A stretch of DNA of 64,000 nt from Zhengitettix transpicula (taxonomy: Eukaryota; Arthropoda; Insecta; Orthoptera; Tetrigidae): the NCBI GenBank assembly GCA_037074705.1, contig CM073590.1, forward strand, positions 242,987,601 to 243,051,600, in the 5' to 3' direction. Positions 45,176-57,719 of this stretch are shown here, one piece after another; position 1 is the first letter of the stretch; each line of letters begins with the position of its first letter. The translations under genes and the position numbers were made by a program. The notes under the pieces were generated by a model. That model was not told the DNA's origin, made no database searches, and worked only from the letters and a program-made list of their open reading frames with translations.

Positions 45176-45212
45176 CACGTTTCATCCCTAATTTTAATTA
45201 GGACCTCTTCAG
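45176..45212 (-). ncRNA. Hammerhead-like core with 7-bp stem II
   Basis: Minus strand: CTGAAGA, CCTAATT paired with AATTAGG, then GAAACGTG. The core boxes are intact; a G follows ACGU where an active site needs A, C or U, unless stem III is drawn differently. Confidence 0.5.
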
Positions 45213-45439
45213 GTGTTCTAAAGTCAGAGACTAATTTTAAAATCTGTGTTTCTAAAAATTCCAACAAAGCAAGAATTTTTTACAAACATGATAATTTATA
45301 ATAATTGTTGAAGACTGATAGAGTTGCTGTTCGCTCAGCGGTCAGGATTGAGGAAGGGACGCTCAGGGCACGGCCGCTCAAAACACGGCGCCAATTATAG
45401 CATTCTCTGGTGAAAAGCGAGCCTTACAAAAGTACAAGA

Positions 45440-46028
45440 AAAAGGAAACCGGATCACTACAGCCTGGCTACCGGCGCATAAGGACATAGTAGGACACGAC
45501 AGGGCAGATCTCCTAGCGAAGATGGAAGCTGGTCATCAAGGAAGATCCAGCAGGGACTGCAGAGTAAGGCTCTACAAGGAACTGGAGGGAAAGTGGAGTA
45601 GACCTGTGAAACCAGAGGATTGCGGAGTCATCCTCAGAAATGTCAACAGCATCAGAGAAATATCGCACCCGAAAGAAATATCTCGAAGGCAACAGGGTTG
45701 TTGTAGCCAGAATAAGAACATTGCACTCCAGTTTCACTCACTCATTCTTGATCTCCAGATCTCCGCAGCTCAAGCAAGGAGCCCACAACAATTCCTCGTG
45801 TCCTCTTTGACTGCCCCAAATATAGCGAGATAAGAAGATCAACCATAGCCGCACCATTCAATGATGGAGATTTGCAACTCATCAGCAGCAATAAACAACC
45901 TCATAGACTTTACGATGAAAACTGATTTGTTTAAAGTAATTTAAATGTTATACAAATGTAGAACTTAACAGATGTAAGTCGCTAATGGCCAAAAGGTTAA
46001 TGTGACGTTAAACTGTAATTAAAAAAAA
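45440..46028 (+). pseudogene. LINE ORF2 3' end with RNase H domain and A-tail
   Basis: ITTAWLPAHKDIVGHDRADL then LLAK matches the last RNase H motif of I-superfamily LINEs (H-x-x-x-x-G-N-x-x-A-D). It continues in frame through YKELEGKWSRP. After a frame change come VVARIRTLHSSFTHS and LFDCPKYSEIR, the Cys-rich C-terminal pattern seen after RNase H. Stop at about 45925, a 3' UTR, then nine A at about 46020-46028. The reverse transcriptase is missing (5' truncation) and there is at least one frameshift. The 3' tail shows orientation and mechanism. Confidence 0.8.
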
Positions 46029-46697
46029 AGTATTAGCGCCAGTGAGCGAGTTCCTTAAGGGATAGTTACACAACTGGGTTCATGAAACCCGTAATAACGA
46101 TGATCGATGCGAGTGAGAGGCAGACGGAGAAATGACAGGTGTTTGACACGATCATCATCACCGGCCGCAGACTCTGGCAAAGTTAACAGCGCTAACGCGA
46201 TGGCCAATGTTTGCTCGCCTCTGGCGGCGACAGTGCATTTGCCAGTATGGATTTCAACTTCGCTTTAAACGAATCAGCGCCATCCACAAGCTACTAAACG
46301 CAAACACAACTCTCTCTCAACTGTGATTAACTTCGCTTCCTGTGGTCGGCAAACAGGTGAATTTACTTTCATGTAAAAATTATTTTATTCGTTTTCCCTT
46401 TCATCTGCCATCAAACATCCTGCTTACGCACTTATTATTTATTTTATATGTTCCATCCTAATATTTGCCAGTAGAACATTCACTTGCCAACTTCACTTGC
46501 CAACTTCTTGGAGCGGTCGGTTTTTTTTCTACTTCTTGTTGTTAGAAGGTTTTATTTACGAATCAGGCATCTTTTACGTAGTGAATTTAAATATGCATGT
46601 TTATCTAACAGCGATAATTGTCACAAGTCTCACCGTCGTTCAGTGTTGATGGGAAAAGAAACTAGATTTGGAAACAAAATCAGACCTCGTGGAATAA
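46029..46697. other. Spacer, nothing recognised
   Basis: No gene seen. Confidence 0.45.
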
Positions 46698-47259
46698 GGC
46701 CTGCGAGAGCTATTCTCTCGCAGGCAGTACCTGCGATGGATGTTCTCTCGCAGGCAGAACATTTTAGGAGAGATACGAAGGGGCTACCATTGGGTATGCC
46801 TTTTCCTCTTCGATTTTGAACTAAGGTTCCCACAAGCCGAGGCACCTCGGTCTGTTTTGAGAGGTGTATGTTCCGGGGTCACAGACCTTGGGTATACGGT
46901 AAGAGTTGTTCGCTATTCCCATTGGAATACTAGGCCAGCTGCCTCCTAAACTGGTCGAGGCACGGAGAAGGGAATGCTGCGTCCCCACAGCAAACTCCTC
47001 TCCCGCAATCGGAAGGGCGTGGGACAAGTACCCAATGCCCGACCTACCCGATGGAGGTTTTCCTAGGGTTTTCCCTGCATTTCTTTAGGCGAATGCCGGG
47101 TAGGATCCTTAAAATATAGCCCAGGGCCCCTAGTTAACCCTTGGCTACCTTCCTCTACCCTTCCGCATCCCCCCTTTCAAATCCCTTCCTATGCTATTAA
47201 AGGGGAGTTGCCCAATGTGGATCACCCTCATGAAGCCTGTTGCCCTAAAAAAAAAAAAC
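46698..47259 (+). mobile_element. Family A repeat, best full-length copy
   Basis: Opens with a perfect 10-bp hairpin, CCTGCGAGAG / CTCTCGCAGG with a 5-nt loop, followed by a second partial hairpin (CCTGCGATGG ... CTCTCGCAGG). Then comes the standard body, ending GTTGCCCT plus 12 A. A good reference for the consensus. Confidence 0.95.
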
Positions 47260-47587
47260 AGACCTAAATGTTCAAACGTATCGCGTCTCACTTTAGTCTT
47301 CCTCTTTAATTATCTCTGCTCGCCTGCAGCTCAGATTCATCTGGCCGTATTTTTCTGTTCCGTAAGAGAAACTCCCTCCAGACGTAATTGTCGTGAATCT
47401 ATTTTATTACCTTTATCTATTCTCTGTCCTTCTCTTTGTCTTTCTCTCCCAACCTGCTGCTAGTGTCTCCTACGATCTCAATTTGGTCCAAGACTACTAA
47501 TTTACTCGATTGGATTACTTTTGTTTCTTACAACCGTTTAAGTACGTCCGAGGAGTAGTAATTCTATTGGTTTAAAAAAAATAATGC
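47260..47587. other. Spacer, nothing recognised
   Basis: Pyrimidine-rich, no gene. Confidence 0.45.
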
Positions 47588-48064
47588 AGCCTGTGACAGC
47601 TGTTCTCTCCTTGCTGGAGAGACGGAGATGGGGATGCCTTCGCCTCTCTCCGTTTTCGAACTTCAAGCCGAGGCACCTCGGCCTGATTCAGGGAGGTCAC
47701 AGACCTTGGGGCATACGATAAGAGTTGTTGGTTGTTTCCATTGGAACAGTCGGCCAGCTGCCTCCTAAACTAGTCGGGGAACGGTGAGAGGAATTCTGCG
47801 ACCCACCACAGCAAATTGCAAGTGCGTGGGACAAGTACCCAATGCCCGACCTACCTGATGCAGATTTTCTAGGTTTTGTCCTGCATCACTTTTACGCGAA
47901 TGGCCCGGTAGGATCCTTAAAGCTACAGCCCGGGGGCCCCTAGTTAACCCTTAGCTACCTTCCTCTACCCTTCCGCATCCTCCCTTTCAATTCCCTGCCT
48001 ATTCTGTTAAAGGGGAGTTGCCACCATGTGGATTACCCTCATATAGCCTGTTGCACTAAAAAAA
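47588..48064 (+). mobile_element. Family A repeat
   Basis: CCTGTGACAGCTGTTCTCTC through GTTGCACTAAAAAAA, with a deletion in the CCACAGCAAA region. Confidence 0.9.
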
Positions 48065-48370
48065 TCACGGCAGAAACCGAAAGTTTCTGTATTCAACAGT
48101 TTCGTCGTCTGATTACCACAGAGTTTTTTCGTGGTTACTCCTCGTGCGGGTTTTTTAAATAAACCTGACGAAAGCAACAAAGATTGCAAAAACGTGTTTT
48201 GGTATTTAAAAATTAGCTCTTAGTTTTGTCTGTATTTTTGGCTATTTAATTATCAAGTTAGTATAGTTTAAACACTGGCGTTTTGAATTTTATAATTTGA
48301 TTAATTTATTTTCTCAGTACAGTTATCAATTATAACATCCAATTAAAAATAATTCTTTTCGTATGTCTGA
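48065..48370 (+). mobile_element. Family B variant linked to the family A 3' end
   Basis: Matches 26536-26830. The core at 48165 is CTGACGA with GCAA/TTGC stem II but AAAAACGTG instead of GAAACGTT. Confidence 0.8.
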
Positions 48371-48524
48371 ATTTATCAGTCTGCTATATTTTCAACACTA
48401 TTCTGACACTTATGTTTGGGGCGTTCTTTTTTGAAAGGTTTTAGAACCCTATAGGTTTCACTCAATCGTAGAGTTCTCATAGTTCTCTTCACAATCGTTA
48501 TTCAGCGATATATTTTGCTGTATT

Positions 48525-48812
48525 TGTGTGAAAATAATAAGAAAGATAGTCAACTAGAGACAAAATACGTGATAATATAAATATAGCACACAACGGTTCT
48601 GGAAGCCTTGTTCCTTTCTTCAGGTGCAGAAAATATGTAAGAGTGGAGAGAGAGAGACAACTGCACTAGTCAGTTGACAAACGTTACGTATTTTCTCACC
48701 TGAAGAAAGGAACAAGGCGTCCAGAAACGTTGTGTGGTATTTATATCATCACTTGTTTAGTCTGTGTTTGTCTTTCTTCATTATTATTAATTTTCAATCA
48801 GACGTAAATGAT
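48525..48812. mobile_element. Family B fold-back
   Basis: The minus arm has a core with GAACC in place of GAAAC. The plus arm has an intact core. Arms end AATAATAAGAAAGATAG / CTTTCTTCATTATTATTA and the right end is ATTTTCAATCAGACGTAAA. Confidence 0.85.
48700..48731 (+). ncRNA. Hammerhead-like core
   Basis: CTGAAGA, GGA(A)..(G)TCC stem II, GAAACGTT, then GTGTGG, with CAC upstream. Confidence 0.55.
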
Positions 48813-49191
48813 TCATTTGAAAATTTTGTTGCTAGGTTTCTGTCTTCCCCAAATTAATAAAATATAATTCCATCTCACCGTATCCAAATTGCTATTTACT
48901 TGCTTGGTTATGATTGTAGACTTAATGTTTGATTTTTTTTACCCTGTACAATTTACTGCAGAAGCATGATATTTTCTTCTATTTTGACCCCCCCTCCTTT
49001 ACCTATCTAGTAAAAGTATAACAACAAGTATTACAATTGGGTTAACTTGAACTGTGTGATTAAAAAGTTCCAACATTGTCAGAATTGTTCTTCAATTTGT
49101 TCAATGCCTCTGTAGAATTTACATTTCATAGTCTTCGGTTGTCTCTTCCTAAGCATGAGGCAAGAGAAATTTTAAGAATTAAGTATTAATG
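48813..49191. other. AT-rich spacer
   Basis: Nothing recognised. Confidence 0.5.
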
Positions 49192-50220
49192 TACCACTGT
49201 GAACAAAAAGTAAGGTGAATTTATTTATAAAATATAAATTATTTATTCTTCCAGATCAATTTCATCCCCTTCGAAGTAATCCCCGTCCTATAAAACGCAC
49301 TTTTTCCAACGCTTTTTCCAGTCCTCGAAACAGTCGGAATAGTCTTTTTCCGGTATAGCCTTCAAGACCTTCTTCGATTCGATTTTTATCTCCTCAGTCG
49401 TGTCACAACGGCGTCCCCGCATTGGCCTCTTGAGTTTGCATACGGTGGTTGCGGAACGATGAAGGTCGCGAAAAACCAATGCATGGTGCATTATCGTGAT
49501 GAAGGAACCAAGATTTTCAGAAAACTACGTATAAGGCTCAAATAATATTCTTTGTTGACAGTTTGGGCCGGCGGAAGGAATTCACAGTGCACCACACCAC
49601 GACTGTCAACATGACCTTGATATTCGCTGGTTTCAGGGTCTCGTCTCCAGTAATGACGCACTTCCAGTGGTCCTGACAGTCAGACAGCAAAGTTTCACGC
49701 ACCAATCGAAACTTGACGCGTTTGAGACACAAAACATTCTTCAAAATGGTTTGGGCTGAGCCAAATGATATTCCAACACCATCAACGAGATCTCTAATTG
49801 TCCATCGACGATTTTCAAGCACCAAATCTTTGATTTTCTGGACGTGGCCCTCGTCGGTAGACGTTGATGGTCGTCCAGAGCGCGCGAGGTTCGTCTTTGA
49901 ACTCGTTGTACCACTTATAAACGTTTTTTTGTGCCATAGTTTGATCAGCAAAGGCCTTCAACGTGTCCGCGCAAGAATATTCGTTCCGCAAACAAAATTT
50001 GATGCAAGTTCTTTGCTCAACAAAATCACCCATTGCAAAAATTCACTTTTGGTTGTTTACAAGAACACGTGTAACTCTGAGATAATTAAACCTTTTAACA
50101 AACAGACGCTTGGCAAATATCATAGACAGTCCTACCAACCTAGAAAAAAAAATTACCTGCCTTCCTAACACCCGGAAGTTTTAAATGACAATTTCTCCTT
50201 ATTTTTTGATCACAGTGGTA
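49192..50220 (-). mobile_element. Mariner transposon with both TIRs and TA ends, internally deleted
   Basis: The left end TACCACTGTGAACAAAAAGT is inverted at the right end (reverse complement TACCACTGTGATCAAAAAAT), continuing AAGG(T/A)GAA. Both ends begin with TA, as for Tc1/mariner target duplication. Length is 1029 bp against about 1.3 kb for an intact mariner. It contains a broken transposase on the minus strand. Confidence 0.9.
49243..50033 (-). pseudogene. Mariner-type transposase pseudogene
   Basis: Mariner transposases are DD34D enzymes of about 345 residues that cut and paste the element. The reading starts MGDFVEQRTCIKFCLRN and keeps the N-terminal helix-turn-helix (TLKAFADQTMAQKNVYKWYN). 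After a frameshift come SGRPSTSTDEGHVQKIKDLV and CVITGDET, holding the first catalytic Asp. A HDNAP string with the second Asp is present in another frame. The block carrying the third Asp is deleted: the sequence jumps straight to KLKRPMRGRR, then FEDWKKRWKKC and, after another frameshift, GDYFEGDEIDLEE and a stop. Dead because of deletions and at least three frameshifts. The subfamily is not assigned. Confidence 0.9.
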
Positions 50221-51146
50221 TGTCAGTTAACTGAATCAATCTGTATATTATCTTATTTAACATGATTACTCTATAAATATCTCCGTAAGTAATGTAGTGC
50301 ATTTATTTTGTTGTTATCGTAGCTGTCGCATGTTACGGCCGCCATTTTCTTTTTGGGGGGAGGGGGGAATTACTCCCCCTTCCCCATCCGTATACACTTT
50401 ATCTGTGCTTCGCAATTTTTTCTCGGAACTTTCCCAATCATTTCTCGTTGACAAACAAAAATTTAACAAGCAATCTGTATCTTCATATTGCGTCCTGTTG
50501 ACTTTTCTTTCTGCGCTGGATCCAGAGTTAATTGAACCTGTGTCTGAGCGTAATTGGAGAAAGGCAGGCACACCCACACCCACACACACACACACAGAGG
50601 ACGCTTGTCCGCCGCCGTTTCGTTGGTTCTTCTCGTCGAGAATTTTTTTTATTTTTGTATTTCGAAAGCCGCCCTCACGAGCTATGAAGTACGGTTCTAG
50701 GAACTGACAACCGATTTCTCGTGTTGATATTACGTGACCTTTTTTTTCCAGTGACACTTGACGCAACGAATATTCGTTCCATTCCGCCGCTGACTTTCCT
50801 TTGTTTCATTAACGCTGAGAGCTACCTTTGATTATATTTTCATCTCGTCGGTTATATTTAATCAAATTCCTTGACTTGTCCAATTTTAAGTCTTTTGTGC
50901 TGTATTCTATACTCCGTGACAATCAATATCATCGTCCTGGTCAATTCTGACGGTAAATTTGCTGCCCTGTGTTGAATGTCATCCTTTTATAAGTTCTTTT
51001 TCAGTAATTATTTCTCCTTAAAAAAAAGGCAGAGACACTTCAATTTTTTTCAATATGTACGAGCACAATTCGTTTCCTGTATTCTACTCACAAAGTATAC
51101 AGTTTTTGCTTCTCGAAAACAGTTTTTTTGTTTTAATTTTATTTCT
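50221..51146. other. Spacer with CA run
   Basis: CA repeats at about 50570-50597 and a G-run near 50357. Overlapping frames on both strands show no domain. Confidence 0.45.
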
Positions 51147-51508
51147 TTGAACTAAGGTTCCCACATGCCGAGGCGCGGTAAGTAAACTGGTCAAGGCACG
51201 GCGACGGGGAAAGCTGCGACCCCCCCCCCCCCCCAGAGCAACCGCCTCTCCCGTCATGGGACGTGGGCGTGGGACAACTACCAAATGCCCGACCTACCTA
51301 ATGCAGGTTTTTCTAGGGTTTTCCCTGCATCACTTTGAGGTGAATTGCCGGGGAGGTTCCTTAAACCATAGCCCGGGGGCCCTAGTTAACCCTTGGCTAC
51401 CTTCCTCTACCCCTTCCGCATCCCCCCTTTCAAATCCCTTTCCTATGCTATAAAAGGGGAGTTGCCACTATGTGGATTACCCTCATGTACCCTGTTACCC
51501 TAAAAAAA
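51147..51508 (+). mobile_element. Family A repeat, internally deleted
   Basis: TTTGAACTAAGGTTCCCACA jumps from GCCGAGGCGC to AACTGGTCAAGGCAC, losing about 110 bp. Ends GTTACCC plus A-tail. Confidence 0.9.
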
Positions 51509-51528
51509 CCTAATAAGGGAAGAAGAGG

Positions 51529-52027
51529 TCTGCGAGGGCTATTCTCTCGCAGGCAGAACCCTGAAAGAGAGATGGAAGGGGCTACCCTTGGGGGTGCCTT
51601 TTCCTCTCTCCGTCTTTGAACTAAGGTTCCCCACATGCTGAGGCACCTCGGACAGTTTTGAGAGGTGTATGTTCCAGGGTCACAGATCTTTGGCATACGG
51701 TAAGAGTTGTTCGCTGTTACCATTGGAACAGTCGGCCAGCTGCCTCCTGAACGGGTCGAGACAGGGAGAAGGGAATGCTGCGACCCCACAAAAAACTCCT
51801 TTCCTGCCATCGGAAGGGCGTGGGACAAGTAGCAAATGCCGGAACTACCTGATGCAGGTTTTTCTAGGGTTTTCCCTGCATCACTTTTAGGCAAATTACC
51901 GGGTAGGATCCTTAAACCATAGCCCTGGGGCCCCTTGGCTACCTTGCTCTACCTTTCCGCACCCCCCCCCCCTTTCACTCCCTTCCCTATAGCCACTACA
52001 CGTATTATACAAAGCCTGTATGTAGAT
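51529..52027 (+). mobile_element. Family A repeat, full 5' end, decayed 3' end
   Basis: TCTGCGAGGGCTATTCTCTC plus GCAGGCAG hairpin, complete body, degenerate from CTTCCCTATAGCC to CAAAGCCTGTATG with no A-tail. It starts 20 bp after the previous copy. Confidence 0.85.
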
Positions 52028-52334
52028 TCTTCGCGTTTGTATAATAAAAATAATAATTTTCTAATCGCCTTTACTAATATACCCAAATATTAGAATTTAA
52101 TACAATTTTTAAGGCGCTTAAATTTATCAGAGTCCTTCACTTTCAATACTATTCTAACACATAACCTCCGGGGTGCTTTATTTCTTTTTTTAAAAAACAA
52201 AAAAAAGGGGGGGGGATTTTAGAACTCTATAGATTTTACCCAATCGTAGAGTTTTTACAGGTCTCTTCACAATTGTTATCCAACTATGTAAGCAATTCAT
52301 ATCTACTTGCATTTTATATATTGATGTTTTTTCT
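52028..52334. other. AT-rich spacer
   Basis: Partly resembles the 48370-48510 flank (TTTTAGAACTCTATAGATTT), so an old repeat may extend here. Confidence 0.4.
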
Positions 52335-52440
52335 TAATAATAAGAAAGATGCGAACAAAAGTAGTGATAATATAAATATACCACACAACGTTTCTGGAAG
52401 CCTTCTTCTTTTTTTTCCTTTGCAGAATTTCAAAACTCCA
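52335..52440 (-). mobile_element. Family B arm, degraded
   Basis: AATAAGAAAGATG, GTGATAATATAAATATACCA and CACAACGTTTCTGGAAGCC remain. The CUGANGA box is lost. Confidence 0.6.
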
Positions 52441-52886
52441 TTTTTCTACGTCACGAGGATGTGATCTTCGTATCTCAATCTCTGTATTTCTTTCCCTTAA
52501 TTTTTTTTTCTTTCGATTTATTAATTTTTCCCGCAAAGAAATTTTACATTCAACACAAGCACTGCAGCAAATTGCTCCGTACATTTTCCGCGCTTTTTTT
52601 TCTAATATTATCTCGTGTCATTTGTCGTCGCACTTTGTATTAAAGTTCTTCAGAAGTTGTGAAGCGCATAACAGTGTAATATATTTAGGTCGACCTCGTT
52701 ATGCACAGGATCGTTTTTTTGCGTTGTCCAAACCTTTAAAGACATGTACAATTCCTTGCCTAGTGCGTTTCCTTTGTTCTCCAAACCGGAGAATAAAAAA
52801 AAATTCAGTATTTTTTAAAAAAAGTATTAATACAGCCAAAATGTTGGTACACGTAATTTTATTAACAAAAAAAGTTAATATTTAAA

Positions 52887-52918
52887 CACTTTTCGACCTC
52901 AATCTAGGACTTCATCAG
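52887..52918 (-). ncRNA. Hammerhead-like core outside family B
   Basis: Minus strand: CTGATGA, a stem with CCT/AGG pairing, then GAAAAGTG. CUGAUGA is canonical; the base after GAAA is A rather than C. A related plus-strand decay (CCTC/GAGG stem, then GAAACGTTG) lies at about 53018-53041. Confidence 0.45.
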
Positions 52919-54076
52919 GGGGAGTTAATTTTATAAGTTTCCACATGATTCCATAAATATTAATCCAAATATCTGATATATAAATTAATTTTGCTTGGAA
53001 TTTCGCTTTCGATGCCCTCGATTGAGGACGAAACGTTGTGAATTTTAAGGGTGTTTTTGTTGTTGTTAATAATTTACATGTGACAAGTTTGTGATGTATT
53101 CATACATTTTTAATTGTATATTAAAGGTTGGCGCAACCCGGGACGGTAATTGTTTATGCACCAGCACTCGAGTGGAATTTCCATGTAGTGTCGCGCATGT
53201 TTTATGACATAGTCGATGTGTGCTACTGGAGCTGAGAGACATAACTCTGAAAGTTGCCTCGTCCGTATGCCAGGGGTCGGTTGTGTCCTCCTCCCCCCAC
53301 CCCTTCCCGGATACACGAGAATCCACTTTGGCTCCAAGACGAATGGATCACTTATTTATTCTCGTCCACGGTCTGGTAGTCCACCAGCGGAGGACGTGGA
53401 CGGCGTCTTTTTCGTGACTTCTTTTCTCTATCACTCAGGGTAACCTCGTTCCTCAAATAGTAATGAAGCCCGTGAAGCAACTTTGAGTGTTCCAACCACC
53501 ACAGCCACCGCGCCGAACCGCAACTGTGAAGCAGCCGGACTAATGTTCACCGTCGAGGAAGACAGTTTTCACGGCTCTCTTCACTTCAGTGGCGAGTTTC
53601 AAGTAGAACAACTGCTATGATGCGGAACCGATGCATCCAGCATTCCCAGCATTACGATTTATCCTCTGCGATCTCTGTCATCCTCTGTTGTTCCATTTCC
53701 GTAGTTTTACAGAATTTTATTCTTGGTCCTGCAGTGTACACAAGCTGGATAAATTAATTTTTTGGGGGGGGCTTGTTTTATTTTATTATGCACGTCTTTC
53801 GATTAACTTAACGAAAGGAAATATCATGAGCATTTGATATTCTCGGTTAGAGTCTGGCGTCAATGCTTGTTCGATTCGCTTATACGAAAACTACCCCGGC
53901 GCTGCATTCCTTTTCTACAGATAAATATATTGTGAGTGTCTTGCTAGACTAATCTTTGGTCATCAAATTTAAGCACGTTCAGACGACACGCTCCATCAAT
54001 CTTGGCCCTGACTTCCCCACGGGCCTCATATTAGCTATTTGCACCTCGTAGGGGTATTATATATATATATATATAT
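52919..54076. other. Spacer, nothing recognised
   Basis: Frames of 65-86 residues near 53066-53443 overlap on both strands with no domain. TA run at about 54058-54076. Confidence 0.4.
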
Positions 54077-55077
54077 TGTAATGTTTATAAAACCAAGGAT
54101 GCCTTTAATTAATTTCTGAAACCATTTTATTCTTTAAAGTTACACTTTATCAGCCTTACTTTGGCACGCCAAAGTGAATCATATTTACAAACCAATTTTC
54201 TTTATACATATATTTATAATTTGTGGCACTCTAGGAAAATACAAACTTTCCTATTTTACAAACAATTACATCTAATTTACTCTTCTTCTCAGGGTCTTTA
54301 CTGGGCTTGATAGTAAGAACAATCAAATTTAATAAACTAATTATCAAATCAAAAATTGAAATGATCGGAATATAAATTCTAAACACAATAAAGAAAACGA
54401 AAACTAAAACAAGATAACGAAATCTGACTTCTACCTTTAATCCTCGTTTACAGACTTTAAATAGTTGAGTTTGTACTCACGAATGTCTTTCTGGTACCAG
54501 ACCTGATTCTTGGAGCTTGAGGGCACAACTCACTAAAAAGGCCGTTATTCACTGATTCTTCACATCATTATTAATACACACGGTAGTTGTTCTCGTTGTT
54601 ATTCCACCTGGAATTTTGGGATCAGCCGCTCCCTCGGTCAGCCCTCAGAGTGTGTCTCCTCGATGGCCTTTATGCGAAATGTTATTTCGAATCTGTGTGG
54701 TGCAAACCTTTTGCTTCCACTTTGCGATTTTTATAAATTGAGGGCCTCCGTCAAGAACTATTTACTCGTGTTTTATAGAATCTATAGGTCTCGCAGTTGA
54801 ACTTCCTGGACCACGCTGTTCGTACTCTTAGATCAGCATCCTCATTCTCCCGTAACGTTCATCGTACCACTCAATTAGCCTCTTCTCTCTCTCCCCAAAA
54901 TGTTCGCCAGACCTCCTCTCTCTCTCAAAACGTTCGCCAGACTGCTCCTCGTAAGAACGCGCGGTTTCCAACAAAGATTGCCGAAAAAACTTACCGTGAT
55001 TGTTGCTTTCAAGAAATTGTACCGCTAACAATCCAATTATTTTAAAACAATTAATGGCCTCCTTAATTAGTATTACA
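54077..55077 (+). mobile_element. Solo LTR (family E), about 1.0 kb, in a TA microsatellite
   Basis: Starts TGTAATG and ends TATTACA, near-perfect inverted ends with TG...CA. Flanked by TATAT on the left and ATATT on the right. Shared with 57720-58651: TCTCAGGG(T/C)CTTTACTGG, ACGAAATCTGA, a GGTACCAG block and the 3' AATTAATGGCCT-type end. No primer site or internal region adjoins, so it is a solo LTR. Confidence 0.65.
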
Positions 55078-56607
55078 ATATTTTGTAATAAACCAAAAAT
55101 ATTTTAATAATAAAATGCCAACACGCTGTAGCCAAATTATGTAATATTCAAAATATTAAAGGATAAAATTCCACCACGTGGGAGTGCCAAATTATGTAGT
55201 ATTAAAATAATAAAGGAAGGTAAGTCGAAATTAAACCAAGTATTTAAAAAGATAACAAAAAGTATTTATTTTACGAAATTGGTCTGCGATGATTTTACAT
55301 TTTAAGTTAATGTATTAACTTTAGGGCCGCTTATCGGGCCTCTAATAAAGACAGTAAAAATAATTTTTTAAAACTTATAATAACAAAAACTATTACAAAT
55401 ATGAAGAATTTTTTTTTCTGACTTGTCCAGTTTCTACTAATTATATTTAATAATATAGTTGAAGCAAAGGCTGTTAAATATTGGAATATCTTCATTATCC
55501 TTCGTTAAGGTTGTCATGTGTCATTTAGATGCACATTAATGTCTTTCTGCAAAGCTTTTTTACTTACTTTATTATTTAGATTATTCGGGTATTCCGTTGT
55601 CTTGGAAGTAGATAAGTGAAAAAGACGCGGTCAAAAAGGCAAAGAAATGTAAAAAAGAAAACCAATGAAACAAGAAAAACAGAAATAAAGAGACAGGTTA
55701 AAGAGATGCCGAGAAAGATCATCTAGATGATCAGAAAAAGTATTTAGATATATACCCCAAGCGAAGAAATTAAAGAAAACAAGCAAAATAGAAAGAGGGA
55801 GAGGCAGTGTGCAAGAAACAAGATAGGTTAATTTCGAACGGTACAGCAAAGAAACTCTGTTCGTCATCAACAATTTTACTTGATAAACTCTTGAGACGTA
55901 GAGGAGGGATCTTATAGCTTCTTTCTCCGTGAAGACTTCTGTAGGCTGAAAGTACAGTCTTACTTTATATATTCGTCTGCAAGTGAACGAACATGCGTGT
56001 TGACGCATATAGAATATTTCAGTTTCCCCTCCATGTCTTCGCAACGTATCCTGTCGTCATTTAGAGCTGTTATTAGTTGTCCGCTAGTCGCAGCTATCCC
56101 CCCCCCCCCACTCACATGCAGTATTCCGATAGCAGTTTTATTTATCCTCTCTGGGTTCCTCTCCGAAAATTCTAGGCTGTTATAATGCCGGGGTATGCTG
56201 TGAAAATGACGTCATCGGCCCACGCAGAAAAGTCTTTGAACGTTTCTGCCTCGCACACACACAGCGCAGGGGTAAAGGGATTCGACATTTACATAGCTGC
56301 ACTTCCTTTCTACCGCGGTGCTTGCTTTTCTTCCATCCGAAGGTTTATTAAGCACGTGGGAGGGAAGGTTCATCCGTGTGAGGCAGATGAAAGGGGAAGA
56401 AGAAGCTTGTGTCGTCCGGCGGAAAATCACGAGTAGAGGATTTAAATCCCCCTTGGTGATGTGGAAGAAATCACTCTAGGCAGTTTTTTCATTTCTACAC
56501 TTCAGTCAGCATCTAGAGACTTTGACGGTCATTTTTACGAATCAGTAATCAGAATTACTTTCTTTGGATATTGTGATGAGTGATTGGTTTTTTAAGATTT
56601 AATATCT
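55078..56607. other. AT-rich spacer, nothing recognised
   Basis: The 137-residue minus frame at 55631-56044 is hydrophobic and low in conserved features; not called. Confidence 0.4.
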
Positions 56608-57718
56608 GAGTGCCCGGCATTTCCCGAGTATTTATTTAAATTATCGTCTGCGTAAACATTTTTATTTATCCAGCATCAACAGCGTCAGTGTGTTGGAAAA
56701 TTTACGTTCCCCTGTCCGACCTAAGCCCTCGGCAGGTAACTTCAAACAAAAATCAGGATGATGACTGACGGTACTTCAACAATTCTGGAATTCTCCTGCT
56801 ACATAAAATAAGAGTGTCTAAATTTCACACCGAATTAAAACTGAAAAATACTCGCTAATTTAATAAAGTCTAAAAATCCTTTCGGTACCTTAAAGGAGAA
56901 AAAAATACAACCTTTAACTACACAGAGACCAAAATATAGCTGGCACCTTAAGAAAATAAAAAATACTCCCGGTACCTTAAGGAGGTAAAAACTACTTAGA
57001 GTCAGTTTTTGTCAACCTCCACGTCGAGGAACATAAAATATCATAACCACGATGATTAATGGGAGCATTAAACTCAGCGACTCCTATAACCTAGGAATCG
57101 ACACCGATCTTGGTCTTTTGTTTCATTATTTTTTATGCGAACCCCTTCCACCCCCTCTCCTGAGGGTTGAACTGCAGCCTAACCAGTATACTAAATAATA
57201 GAAGTAAAGTCTATGACTTCTATAAACACAGATTCAACCCTGGTCTCAATTGTTTACTGGTTACTTTTATATAACGAACTTTCACCCAGTTTCTGTCTCA
57301 CCCTCACACCTAGGGGCTAAACTACAGCTTAACTGACGCAGTGAATGTCAGAGACTTCTATAACCCTTGATTTTACACCAATGTCTGTTCTTTCGCGTTA
57401 TTTTTATGTAACTTCCTTCCACCCCTCCCTTACTGTTGCTTACTTACCATGTTGTAAGGGGTTAAAATTATACAGTAAAACATCTGGAGATAATTCTCAT
57501 CGACTCCGAAAACTAATTTTTCGGCGCTAAAAATCGCCCGTTTTAGCGTGATTTTAAATTTAACCCCAGTTCACTCCGTAGGAGTTTACTATCGTTTGGA
57601 AAGGCCGACACAAACCTTCGCGGACGGGCACACAACAACTCTCGAAAGTTACGTCTCAATCGGATTAATGGTTTAGGAACATATAAGGGACACAGACACG
57701 CACATGGATTTTTATATA
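56608..57718 (+). mobile_element. Family C copy, decayed
   Basis: Head GAGTGCCCGGCATTTCCCGA, then about three C units marked by (A)CTTCTATAACCC/ACAC and CGTTATTTTTATG. Ends CACATGGATTTTTATATATT. Confidence 0.6.
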
Positions 57719-57719
57719 T

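Noticed and set aside
55631..56044. 137-residue hydrophobic minus frame
   Set aside because: Composition follows AT-rich DNA, with no recognisable membrane-protein family pattern.
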